Of a stretch of DNA of 64,000 nt, positions 54,540-63,740 are shown in pieces (the first letter of the stretch is position 1; each line of letters starts with the position of its first letter). A program made the position numbers and the translations under genes. This DNA comes from Oegoconia quadripuncta (lineage: Eukaryota; Arthropoda; Insecta; Lepidoptera; Autostichidae). The notes beneath the pieces were generated by a model that saw only the letters and a list, made by a program, of their open reading frames with translations, was not told the DNA's origin and ran no database searches. The stretch is taken from assembly GCA_949316235.1 (NCBI GenBank), contig OX438755.1, forward strand, positions 21,289,151-21,353,150, in the 5' to 3' direction.

Positions 54540-54690
54540 GAGCCACTGCGACTGCCAAATAAGATGATGGTAGCAAGGCGGACATTTAATATGCCCTATT
54601 ACCAACCAAAGTAAAAATATATACACCGCTGGGGATCGAACCCGATTCGTACAGATATGTTATTTACATAGAGCTACGGAGGCGGTTAAA
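54540..54690 (-). mobile_element. SINE-A head half, diverged
   Basis: GATGATGGTAGCAAGGCGGA, GCTGGGGATCGAACCCGATT and AGAGCTACGGAGGCGG in antisense. The 3' half is missing. Confidence 0.75.
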
Positions 54691-54915
54691 AATATGGATT
54701 CTAATGTAGCCCTTATTAGCCCTGTATTAAAAAAATTGTGTGCCTGTGACAATGGAAACCAAATTCAGGAAAATTTGTGATGGAAGTATGACCGGAAACC
54801 TAAAACGACAATTTTTCTTGCGATCCTAACAAAAAAATAAGTGGAGTACACTAAAAGTTTGGTGAAATTTATAAATAAAACAATTTGTAAGTAAAGAAAT
54901 ACATTTTTTTTTTCA

Positions 54916-55108
54916 TTATTATGATTAACTGGATACGCGTTTGACCACAATCTCACCTGATGGAAAGTGACGATGTGGTCCAAGATGAAGCACGCGATCC
55001 CAGTAAATGCCTATTCACTCTGCTCTTGTAGATCCCAAGGTTGTAGGATTCAGGAAAGACTGACGCCGGAACGGAGTTCCATGCCTTGGCCGTTCGGATG
55101 ATGAACTT
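54916..55108 (-). mobile_element. LINE-G tail
   Basis: ATGATTAACTGGATACGCGT to TGCCTTGGCCGTTCGGATGA in antisense. Non-coding 3' UTR plus the last few codons. Confidence 0.8.
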
Positions 55109-55384
55109 GAAATGTTTGGAAATATACAGAGTGCAAAATTTTATCTTTAAAAAAATATAACGTTCGTTTAATATTTATGAGCCGCCAGAGCGTAAAACTT
55201 TCAGTTTACCCTGACGTTTGTCCCCTACTTCCTTCAAACGCTAATTTAGTTAGGAAGTACTTTAACAACCATTACGGATGTGGCTTCTCGTACAAAGAAA
55301 ATAAATGTCACGTGTACCCAGATCATTTTTTACTTATTTCTTTTGTTAGGGGTAATTGTTTGTGTCATTATGAACATTTTATGC

Positions 55385-55678
55385 GATGCGAAATTAAATT
55401 TCCATCCACATCACCTGGATGATTGGAAGTCTACCACTGTACGTTTCTCAAGAAACTTCTTACCACGTACGACCACCCTGTGGAACGGACTTCCGGCAGC
55501 GGTATTCCCGAACGAGTACGACATTGGAACCTTCAAGAAACGAGCCTACACCTTCCTCAAAGGCCGGCAACGCATGTGTGACCCTTTTGGTGTTGCGGGT
55601 GCCCATGGGCGGCGGTGATTGCTTTCCATCAGGTGACCCGCATGCTCGTTTGCCGCCCTCTCATATAAAAAAAAAAAA
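55385..55678 (+). pseudogene. LINE-E 3' end with readable ORF2 C-terminus
   Basis: Frame with [59 protein letters not shown] and [13 protein letters not shown], then stop. This is a common C-terminus of CR1/Jockey-clade polymerases. The remaining 3' UTR (GCTTTCCATCAGGTGACCCG to CCGCCCTCTCATAT plus poly-A) is the sequence shared with SINE-F. 5'-truncated before the catalytic core. Confidence 0.85.
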
Positions 55679-55803
55679 ATGCAAGTCGTGGATGTTTTCA
55701 TTCATATTTTTGTAAGTTCTCTACTCCCATAAGTATTTAACAAATCAACGTTGAACGTTTTTTAAAGGTTGTAGAAAACCTAACCTTCAAAGTCACAGAT
55801 ATA

Positions 55804-56549
55804 CAGGGTGAATTTGAATTCGTGTAATTCCCATTATCTGGTGACGCCACTCTTGATTACGAACAACTTTCCCCAAGCAACCATAGTCGAATTCGATAAA
55901 AAAAATTCGATTATCCATACAAAGTAAACGATTCTGCAACCACTTTTAGAATGCAAGTCCAATAATTTTCGGCTGTTGATTCCACTCCTGATTGCGAACA
56001 ACTTTCTGCTACGAACCAAAGCCGAATTCAGCTGAAAATTGTTGGACTTCTATATTAAAGGCGATTTCAGAATCGTTTAGGTACTTTGTATGGGTAACCG
56101 AAAATTTTTTGATCGAATTCGGTTATTGTTTCTTGGGGAAAGTTGTCTGTAATCAAGAGTGGAGTGAACAGTAAACAGGAATTTTACTTTTTTTTTTTTT
56201 ATATGAGAGGGCGGCAAACGAGCATGCGGGTCACCTGATGGAAAGCAATCACCGCCGCCCATGGACACCCGCAACACCAAAAGGGTCACAGATGCGTTGC
56301 CGGCCTTTGAGGAAGGTGTCCACCCCAGAATAAGTAGGGCAGCCTGAGCGATGAGGAATTCTCCAGCACTAATAGTGCTGGTACCCTCCTGGGGTACTAA
56401 CTCTTTAAATACCGCTACCATTCTGGAGAGAGACTGGAAGGTGGGCCTCCGGCGCCCTCGCTCACCGGACGAAGCGCAGTGGCAAAATGCCACTACTCAG
56501 ACGTCGGTCTTCTGCGAGAGGGTGGTTACGAATTAAATTTCACCCTGTA
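55804..56549. mobile_element. CAGGGTG-family MITE carrying a SINE-F
   Basis: Ends CAGGGTGAATTTGAATTCGT and ACGAATTAAATTTCACCCTG are inverted. Long inner arms also pair: CTTGATTACGAACAACTTTC CCCAAG near 55852 with CTTGGGGAAAGTTGTCTGTA ATCAAG near 56135. TA-rich flanks. The 56185-56526 segment is a SINE-F. Confidence 0.82.
56185..56526 (-). mobile_element. SINE-F, 5'-truncated, nested
   Basis: T run then ATATGAGAGGGCGGCAAACG; ends in GTCTTCTGCGAGAGGGTGG, lacking the first 60 bp or so of the family. A TTAC repeat at both junctions may be a short target duplication. Confidence 0.85.
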
Positions 56550-56634
56550 TATCGAAAAGTCTGTGTTCATGTAGTACTGACTTTGCCTTTGGGAATCTTC
56601 AATCATCTACAACTGATGCTCGAAGTTGTGATTT

Positions 56635-56830
56635 CATAAAATATTTTCGAAACGGCTTAACCGATTTTCATCAAACATAGCAAAGAACCTGTTCCCTTGT
56701 TTAGTCTTTCATATAAAAAAAACCGTACTGAAATCGGACCACGCATTACTACGTCCGGACAAAGACTAGACACACACACACACAACTCCGTCACACACGT
56801 AACAATAATGTTTTTCGTCGGGGGTTAAAA
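56635..56830 (+). repeat. Dispersed repeat S
   Basis: GAAACGGCTTAACCGATTTT, ACTGAAATCGGACCACGCAT, a CA microsatellite and ATGTTTTTCGTCGGGGG. Related to 5957-6070 and, loosely, 21380-21600. Confidence 0.5.
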
Positions 56831-57483
56831 AAATTATATAAATTAAGATCCTATGTAGCTCGTTAAGGTCGTCCGTGTACGCAACGGAGCGTGAACGGGA
56901 TGGATCCGGGACGTTTTGTCGCATTGTTATAAAAGAAATTTACGATGACGACCACGGGTCGGAAGGAACAATTCTGTTTCCCTGACTCAATATGACAATT
57001 ACGGCTACCAGTCACCAGATCTTAGCTTCGGATTAAAATTATATATGTCGGAGATGGGTTCGGGTGGGCGTGTGGGCGTTGCTAGTGACCGGGACGGTGC
57101 CAGTCGTAAAGGGTGGCTCGGGCAATGGCAATATTATTGCAAGCTACTTAGGCAAATCGACACCGTATTCACATTCGATTATTATCTTGAAACCTGAGAT
57201 GCTTTCTGATGAAGAGAAAACATGTGCACGCCCCTCGTGCCATACAACTCTGCCCCCGCGTGCACTCTGTGGAACTCATTCTATAGCTTGTCTATAGTTC
57301 CTCCTTGCTCAAATTCCATAATCAAAGTCTTATTCAGTAACGACTCACCGGATTCTTCAAACATCGATGGTAGTAGGTAATCAGAGACCCTCATGGTCGT
57401 TGATGTCCAGTGGTGGTCCCACTCCTTCGAATGCCCTTCGAGTGCCCCATTTTCGATGTGAAGACCTTATATAACTGTTAACG
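56831..57483. other. No supported gene
   Basis: Includes a GC-richer 77-residue frame at 57064-57297, with no family motif and no conserved start context; not called. Confidence 0.4.
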
Positions 57484-57730
57484 TCGTCACCGCGCCGTTT
57501 CCTGCGATACCAGCGCCACCTGGTTTACTTCCCATTAACCGCGTATTATGGTAGTCAGTTGACCGTTTGAATAATGAATTCTATCGCTAATTTATCGCTA
57601 TATGCCGCAAATAAGGATAAACTAGTGACGGAATTTATAATTTGGACGGTCGTATGACTGCCATAGTACGCGGTTTTCTACAAGAGGTGAGCCTGGTGGT
57701 GCTGGTTCCGCGGGAAATGGCGCAGTGATG
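57484..57730. mobile_element. Foldback element, about 88-bp arms
   Basis: TCACCGCGCCGTTTCCTGCG to AACCGCGTATTATGGTAGTC (57486-57570) pairs with the complement of 57645-57730 (CATCACTGCGCCATTTCCCG to AACCGCGTACTATGGCAGTC) at roughly three-quarters identity. The loop is about 70 bp. Non-coding. Confidence 0.8.
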
Positions 57731-58005
57731 TTTGTAGTTGTGTTGGTCTGCACATCGAGAATGTATATTCATATTGCTAACAGCTGTGAACGGAGGTGGA
57801 CCACCATTAGCACATCTTCAAGCGTGAGTGACTTTGACTACCTATTATCACCGACGTTTGAAAGAATCCGGTGAGTGGTTAATAAGAAGTTGGTCATGAG
57901 GGCCATGCAAATGTTTACCGTTCACCGGTAAGCATCTCAGTTTCCATGATCATATTGAATGTTATAATTTATGAGTGGGTAAGTGATCTGCAATTGCATG
58001 CGGCT

Positions 58006-58200
58006 TCTTCTTTAATTTAAGAGCTATGCTCTTGTCGGTGGAGTATGACCACGTCTCTCTGCTTTCCGCGCTCGATTTTTGAGCCTATTTGTACGACACG
58101 ACATTCTTTTTATTTTTATGCAGTACGGGTTCGTACTTGATCTCAATCACACCTGATGTGAAGTGAAGATGAGGTCGAAGGAGGAAGCGTACTGGCGTAC
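58006..58200 (-). mobile_element. RTE scrap and SINE-A tail
   Basis: 58018-58072 is the antisense of the RTE C-terminus at 34945-35000 (AGAGCTATGCTCTTGTCGGT). 58112-58195 is an antisense SINE-A tail (GCAGTACGGGTTCGTACTTG to GGAGGAAGCGTACTGG). Confidence 0.7.
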
Positions 58201-58691
58201 GTAGGCGTAAAATTTTTTGTTTTGATTTGAACGTCTATATTCAAAAATGTCTTTTGGCCAAAGAAATTGAAAACTTAGTGTTTTTTCTCATTAACATGGC
58301 CTGCGTATTAACACACGTACACTCAGAGTAATAAAAATAACTTTCAGCAGAACCTAGATTCAATGACATTTAAAATCGCATCACAACTCAGAGGGATTCA
58401 ATCCAAAATATAACAGGGTTGCTAGAATAAAAATAGCATGTCATACAATCAGCGCATAACGTTATGTGGAATATGGACGACATGGGAACGCACTTCGCCG
58501 CCACGTACCATATCCATCATATGCACGACCATGAAGCATACAGTAGCACAACTTGTTTTTTATTTCAGGTTTGATCAGATGATGATGATGTAAGCTCTAA
58601 GCTACCAAATTGTAGTACTGTTATCCGAATTACTCACACCTATATATAAAAAAGAAATCTCTTTTCTTAACAAATGACAAGATAGTCGTGG
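58201..58691. other. No gene
   Basis: Unmatched DNA between SINE-A and LINE-H. Confidence 0.4.
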
Positions 58692-58697
58692 ATGGGA

Positions 58698-58720
58698 CAA
58701 AAATCAAAATCAAAATCAAA
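58698..58720 (-). repeat. LINE-H hexanucleotide tail
   Basis: Plus strand reads (AAAATC)n. In element sense it is (GATTTT)n after AATAAAATATTTTT. A microsatellite 3' end instead of poly-A is typical of CR1-like LINEs. Confidence 0.85.
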
Positions 58721-58942
58721 AATATTTTATTCAATGTAGGATACAAAAATATCACTTATTGAAAGTCAACATGTTATTATTTTTTTTTAAACTACATCGC
58801 TTCGCAAGGTGTTATGGTTAGGGAGAAGAAGCGACAAGAAACTCCGCAACAACACATCTTTTCAATTTGTTTCCATCTTTACAATAATATTACATTTTAA
58901 TATTACATATTACAAAACAATAGCAATTAACATAACGACCAG

Positions 58943-61819
58943 CTAACACCAGACCTCCTTATCGCCTAAATAATCATCTATCCTGTAATAACCCTTCTTA
59001 CACAGAGTTTCTTTAATGTGGCGTTTAAATTTCTGCTCTGTTAAACTCAATACATGTTCTGGTATTTTATTGTAAAAGCGTATGCTGTGTCCCACAAAGG
59101 ATGTGCTAACCTTGCTAAGTCTAAATTGTGGAATTTCAATTTCATTTTTGTTTCTAGTATTCAAATTATGATTATCAGAATGTTTACGAAATAGGCATAT
59201 ATTTTTGCGTACATACATTATACTGTCATATATATATTGAGATGCAACAGTTAAAATACTTATTTCTTTAAACAGTTCTCTTAGAGAATCACGGCAGCGT
59301 AAATTATATATTGCTCTGATTGCTCTTTTTTGTAGAACAAATATTGTTTGAATATCTGCAGCCCTACCCCACAGTAGTATACCATAAGACATAATGCTAT
59401 GAAAGTAGCTAAAATAAACGAGCCTCGCTGTTTTAATGTCAGTAAGTTGTCTAATCTTACGAACAGCATAAGCAGCTGAACTGAGCCTGCTCGCAAGTGT
59501 CTCAATATGCGACCCCCACTGTAGTGTGGAGTCCAAAGTGATGCCAAGAAAAACAGTGTTCTCAACAAATTCCAATGCTTCACTATTTAACTTTAGGTTG
59601 TTTTCCCCCTGCCTTACATTAGGTAAGGAAAACTTAATACATTTGGTTTTCTTAGCATTTAGGACTAAATTATTCACAGTAAACCAGTTCGAAACCTGTG
59701 AAAGAGTATCGTTTACATCGTCAATATCATTCGACCCTCTCTTTATTTTGAATATAAATGAAGTGTCATCAGCAAACAACACAATATCAACCAGGTTCCG
59801 AACTAAATAAGGCAAGTCGTTAATATAAACTAAAAACATAAAAGGACCCAGAATTGATCCTTGAGGCACTCCCATTTTCACAAAAGATCCTGAAGATTTT
59901 TCCAGATTTACTTGAACTTTTTGAATTCTATTTTCTAAATAAGAAGTTAATAAGTCGAGGGCTTTGCCGTGCACCCCATAATGTTCTAATTTAAATAAAA
60001 GCGTTTTGTGATCCACACAATCGAATGCCTTTGAAAGATCGCAAAACACACCGATTGCATCGCTGCGATCTTCCCAGGCATTATAAATATTTTTAATTAG
60101 AGCTACACCAGCATCCGTTGTCGAGCGACCGTTAGTAAAGCCAAACTGTTTATCATGTAGTAGTCCATTTGTATTGAAATGACACAGTATTTGACCCAGA
60201 ATAAGTTTCTCAAAAATTTTACTAAGTACAGGTAGAATGGAGATGGGCCTGTAATTATTGAGATCGTTTTTACATCCTGATTTAAAGAGAGGTACAACCT
60301 TACTATGTTTCATCAGTTCAGGAAAGACACCTTGATCAATACTCGCATTGAAAATTAAGGCTAAGTAAGGAGCGATCGTAGTAACAATATGACTCAACAG
60401 CTTTACCGACATGCCCCAGACATCTTCAGCTTTTTTTAACTTTAGCGTTTTGAAAGCCTTTATAACTTCGAGAGGGTCAACATACCTAAATTTAAAAATA
60501 GTGTGGCATTTTTTTACATTAGTTACCATCAATGATTTAGCACGATTTGGTGATGAATCTAGTATTTCAGTAGTTTTGACTGGAATATTTACAAAAAAAT
60601 TTTCAAAACGCTGAGCTACTTCTATATCGCGATTGATAAGTCTATTATTAATTTTAATTGAATATCCATTGTCACGTGGTTTAACACATGACGTTTCCCT
60701 ATTTATAACCTTCCAGACTGCTTTAATCTTGTTATCAGCAATATTTACAATATTACTAATGTATCTGGACTTAGCAGCAGTACAAACTTTTTTAAATATT
60801 TTTGAATAATTTTTAACAAATTCGCAGAACTCTAGGTCACCCTGCCTAATTGTCCTATCTTCATAGAGCTGAAACAACTTATCTCTACTTATTCGAATCC
60901 CTTTCGTGGCCCAGTTACTGAATTTAAATTTATTTGTATTTTTAACTTTTTTAATTTGAAAGATTTGTTCAAACTCTTTATTCAAAACATTGAAGAAATC
61001 TGTATAAAATTTATCACAGTCAATTGTTTCAGACGAAGGTAAAGGTAATTTATTTAGCAAAACTTCTTTATATATTTCTACTTTTTCTGCAGGTATAGGT
61101 CTAGTAATGAATTCTACTGTGGGATTGGATAACTTAATTAACGGAAAAGCAACAAGTTGCCCACAGTGATCAGACCTTAAACAGTTTAGTATAGACTGAT
61201 CAATGAAATTACAGTTACAGAAAAAGTTATCTATGCAAGTGGCTGTAGATTCAGTGATTCTAGTAGGCTCTAGGAATACGTTGTTTAAATTAAAAGACTT
61301 AAATAAACTTATTATTCGAGTAGTTAACGACTTCTGCTCCAGCAAATCTACATTAAAATCACCACAGACTATAACTGACTTTGTCCCTCTAGTTACTAGT
61401 TTTAGCACATCTTCCATGACCGACTCAAACAAATTAAAGTTGTAAACATAAGGAGGTCTGTATACGCAAATAACAATGTAATTCTCCAACTCCACAGATG
61501 AAAGTTCAATAGTACATTCAATCGAAAGTGCAACAACATCTTTGCGTTCCTTCGCTTTTAAATTATTTTTAATTAAAATTAAGGAACCTCCATGTGTCTT
61601 AAATTGTCGATGGAATGAACTAATACAATAATAATTGTCATTTGAGATAATCATTTCGGTTTGTTTTAGCCAATGTTCAGTAATACATACAATATCGATG
61701 GTGTTGTGTTTCTCTAAAAACATCTCTATTTCTAGTTCTTTGCCAGAAAAGCACTGAATATTTTGATGAAATATTGTAAGTCGATTTGGCTTTTCCTTTG
61801 TCTTTTTACCTAGTTTAAA
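58943..61819 (-). CDS. LINE-H ORF2: endonuclease and reverse transcriptase
   Basis: The frame is open from 61846 to the stop at 58943. The first ATG is only at 61723, after endonuclease motif I, so I place the start at the slip site (61819). Domains: APE-type endonuclease, with FHQNIQCFSGKE before the first ATG, then ITEHWLKQTE, VCGDFNVDLL and the catalytic LRSDHCGQLVAF; reverse transcriptase, with NNYRPISILPVLSKIFEKLI, GVFCDLSKAFDCVDH, VPQGSILGPFMFLVYINDLP and the catalytic FADDTSFIF; then a C-terminal region with MSYGILLWGRAADIQTIF. It nicks target DNA and reverse-transcribes the element RNA there. No stop or shift is seen, about 955 residues from the slip site. Clade CR1/Jockey is inferred from motif wording. 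Confidence 0.92.
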   Translation of the reverse strand, partial: FKLGKKTKEKPNRLTIFHQNIQCFSGKELEIEMFLEKHNTIDIVCITEHWLKQTEMIISNDNYYCISSFHRQFKTHGGSLILIKNNLKAKERKDVVALSIECTIELSSVELENYIVICVYRPPYVYNFNLFESVMEDVLKLVTRGTKSVIVCGDFNVDLLEQKSLTTRIISLFKSFNLNNVFLEPTRITESTATCIDNFFCNCNFIDQSILNCLRSDHCGQLVAFPLIKLSNPTVEFITRPIPAEKVEIYKEVLLNKLPLPSSETIDCDKFYTDFFNVLNKEFEQIFQIKKVKNTNKFKFSNWATKGIRISRDKLFQLYEDRTIRQGDLEFCEFVKNYSKIFKKVCTAAKSRYISNIVNIADNKIKAVWKVINRETSCVKPRDNGYSIKINNRLINRDIEVAQRFENFFVNIPVKTTEILDSSPNRAKSLMVTNVKKCHTIFKFRYVDPLEVIKAFKTLKLKKAEDVWGMSVKLLSHIVTTIAPYLALIFNASIDQGVFPELMKHSKVVPLFKSGCKNDLNNYRPISILPVLSKIFEKLILGQILCHFNTNGLLHDKQFGFTNGRSTTDAGVALIKNIYNAWEDRSDAIGVFCDLSKAFDCVDHKTLLFKLEHYGVHGKALDLLTSYLENRIQKVQVNLEKSSGSFVKMGVPQGSILGPFMFLVYINDLPYLVRNLVDIVLFADDTSFIFKIKRGSNDIDDVNDTLSQVSNWFTVNNLVLNAKKTKCIKFSLPNVRQGENNLKLNSEALEFVENTVFLGITLDSTLQWGSHIETLASRLSSAAYAVRKIRQLTDIKTARLVYFSYFHSIMSYGILLWGRAADIQTIFVLQKRAIRAIYNLRCRDSLRELFKEISILTVASQYIYDSIMYVRKNICLFRKHSDNHNLNTRNKNEIEIPQFRLSKVSTSFVGHSIRFYNKIPEHVLSLTEQKFKRHIKETLCKKGYYRIDDYLGDKEVWC

Positions 61820-63411
61820 AATCGAGACTGCTCTAAGTCCCTCGTCTCAGCAGGAGTCACATCCCTATTATTATAAATAATAGGTGATTTGATACCCCTA
61901 GAAGGGCCCTCCATTACAAAAAAGGATCTACCATTGACTGGTATCGTATAAATAGGTAAATTATAGGCTAACAACATAGCCAATTGTTTTATATAATATT
62001 TTGAAAGATATAGTTTATCTTTCGTTAAAAAAAGATTCCTAATAAACTTATTAGTGTCAAAAAATTTAAATTTGTCATTATAAAATATCATGTTAGTTTG
62101 TAACCTATTCAAATTCTGGATATAGTTATTTTCATCACTTGATAAGCAATGTGAATAACCAAAAGCACAAGTAATAATTTTTTTTACATTTAAAGAAGCA
62201 AGGAATTCAAAATTTGTTGTAAGTTGTTTTTTTGAAACACCCAATCCATTACCAACTAATATTATAATACTACAGTTTTTATCATAATCTGTAAAACTCT
62301 TCATACAATTAAACACCTGTTGATATGAAGCACCTGGCATACACATATTTATGACCTTCTGCTCAGTGTTGAACTGCATATAACTACCCAGATCTTTACC
62401 TATCCCATCAGAGAAGATGTATATTCTAGGTGTTGAGGCCTCGGGAGAAGTAGGCGAGTGACCTGGTGTAGCGGACGACGGCTCCGGTACTGGTATGGGA
62501 CCCGATGTAGGAGTAAGTCTCAGAGTACGCGTGGGGTCCACTGCGGAGGCACATATGGATGCAAGCATGGGGTCATTGACAGTGCCTGCAACTTGTTTAT
62601 CAGCTGGGAGATCATTTAGCAGCAGCTCCGTTAACTCAGCATTTGACGCAGATATGTTAACCATCTCAGACACTACCTGTGTATATTCAGTCCACTGAGA
62701 TTGAGTGTTGTAAAGTTTTTCAGTCATATCTCTGAGGTCATTTTCTAAATTAATTATTTTTAAATTTAATAGTTGTATTCCATTGTCATAGTCTTCCCTG
62801 GCTTTTGTTGCACTTTGCTCAAACTCAAGTACTAACTTTCTCTTCAATTGTTTACATCTATAACCGATTTGACGTTTAAGCCGTTCTGAATTAATATTGG
62901 CTTTCTTAATAAACTTGTTCAGTTTTCTTAATTTCTTGTTTTTTTTCTTAGGTAAAACCAGGTCCATGTCAATTTGTTTTACCTGACTGGTTTGTAGATG
63001 ACTACAGTCAATTAATTCATCATACAGGCTTTGTGTGTAATTTGCCCGTTCACATGACTTTTCCTGCTCGAACTGTGTAATTTGATTTTGTGCCTCGCAT
63101 AGCTCATATTCCAGTTCGGTGATTCTGGACAACGCCTGCTCATGAATATCGTGGCACTGGTTAATACAGTCCAAGGTGTTTTGCAACTGATCACGCTGAC
63201 AAGTTACTTCCAGCAGTTGGCTGTGCAGTGATGACAGCTCATCCTTAAGGGAAGTATTCCTTAACACAACGTGTAGAACTTCCTCTTCACTGTCTGATCT
63301 TTCTTGGAGGAGCTGTTCGCAAAGAATCTTTGAGCACTTTAGTTCTTCGAGTGCTAACTGTAGCTTATGCTCAACTTCCTGTTCTGCCGCTGTGCTTCGA
63401 GTGCGAACCAT
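61810..63411 (-). CDS. LINE-H ORF1: coiled coil and SGNH-like domain
   Basis: 533 residues from ATG at 63411 to TAG at 61810. Residues about 10-260 are rich in Leu/Glu/Lys/Gln heptads, a long coiled coil interrupted by a basic patch (PKKKNKKLRKLNKFIKK, about 153-170), probably for RNA binding. A Pro/Ser/Thr-rich linker (about 290-328) follows. Residues 329-485 resemble the SGNH/GDSL esterase fold found in ORF1 of CR1/L2-type LINEs: RIYIFSDGIGKDLG (block I), MCMPGASYQQV (block II), IIILVGNGLG (block III), KLYLSKYYIKQLA (block V). The usual catalytic Ser of block I is Gly and the block V His is Tyr, so activity is unlikely. No zinc knuckle is present. It should coat element RNA together with ORF2 protein. 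Confidence 0.85.
   Translation of the reverse strand: MVRTRSTAAEQEVEHKLQLALEELKCSKILCEQLLQERSDSEEEVLHVVLRNTSLKDELSSLHSQLLEVTCQRDQLQNTLDCINQCHDIHEQALSRITELEYELCEAQNQITQFEQEKSCERANYTQSLYDELIDCSHLQTSQVKQIDMDLVLPKKKNKKLRKLNKFIKKANINSERLKRQIGYRCKQLKRKLVLEFEQSATKAREDYDNGIQLLNLKIINLENDLRDMTEKLYNTQSQWTEYTQVVSEMVNISASNAELTELLLNDLPADKQVAGTVNDPMLASICASAVDPTRTLRLTPTSGPIPVPEPSSATPGHSPTSPEASTPRIYIFSDGIGKDLGSYMQFNTEQKVINMCMPGASYQQVFNCMKSFTDYDKNCSIIILVGNGLGVSKKQLTTNFEFLASLNVKKIITCAFGYSHCLSSDENNYIQNLNRLQTNMIFYNDKFKFFDTNKFIRNLFLTKDKLYLSKYYIKQLAMLLAYNLPIYTIPVNGRSFFVMEGPSRGIKSPIIYNNRDVTPAETRDLEQSRFLN
61813..61819 (-). promoter_or_regulatory. Putative -1 frameshift site TTTAAAC
   Basis: ORF1 ends ...TTT TTA AAC TAG. 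The heptamer T TTA AAC is in the exact X XXY YYZ register and is followed at once by the stop at 61812-61810. Slipping back one base gives TTT AAA C.. and enters the open ORF2 frame. The two frames overlap by only 37 nt (61810-61846). A possible downstream stem (GAAAAGC at about 61789-61795 with GCTTTTC at about 61746-61752) starts about 17 nt away. Confidence 0.65.
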
Positions 63412-63740
63412 GATGTAGGAGTATGTGACTGAAAAGCAAGCAAAGACAGGCTAAGAAAGTAACTAATATGTCAAAATAACTACTATGATATTACCCACCT
63501 ACTTATTTATAGGGGGTATCTCAACAAGTACTTGTTTCTATTAAATAAGAAATGCAAAAGGAATTGTATATGTACAAAAATTACTTCTATGCTATTCTCT
63601 TTAAAATTATAAAATTATGAGTAAGTACCTATACTGTAGTGTGACAATGTCTGCGGCAAGCGTTCGTTTCGTCAACTTTACTTCCACATATCGTCAAGTA
63701 AAGAGAGATGTAAACATAGCCCGTGTGTGGTGTACGTTAC
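63412..63740 (-). promoter_or_regulatory. Presumed LINE-H 5' UTR
   Basis: Non-coding sequence upstream of ORF1. LINEs of this kind carry an internal promoter here, but I see no decisive core motif and cannot fix the 5' end or a target duplication. Confidence 0.35.

Larger units (their letters stand above)
58692..63740 (-). mobile_element. LINE-H, nearly full-length CR1/Jockey-like retrotransposon
   Basis: Minus-strand element: a 5' UTR upstream of 63411 (outer end not defined; about 63740 is a guess), ORF1, ORF2 overlapping in the -1 frame, and a 3' UTR of about 230 bp ending in a (GATTTT)n tail at 58698-58716. Both ORFs are open throughout, so it may have been active recently. Fragments of close relatives lie at 125-234, 2893-3714, 16320-16812, 20970-21105, 32711-33421 and 53460-53895. 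Confidence 0.88.

Noticed and set aside
57064..57297. 77-residue GC-rich open frame as a host gene
   Set aside because: No motif, no splice support and no conserved start context.
58692..58720. Target-site duplication of LINE-H (GATGGGAC near 58690)
   Set aside because: No matching sequence was found near the presumed 5' end, which is itself uncertain.
61745..61805. Strong frameshift-stimulating pseudoknot downstream of TTTAAAC
   Set aside because: Only a 7-bp A/T-rich stem at 17 nt spacing is visible, with a small inner AATATT hairpin; too weak to claim.
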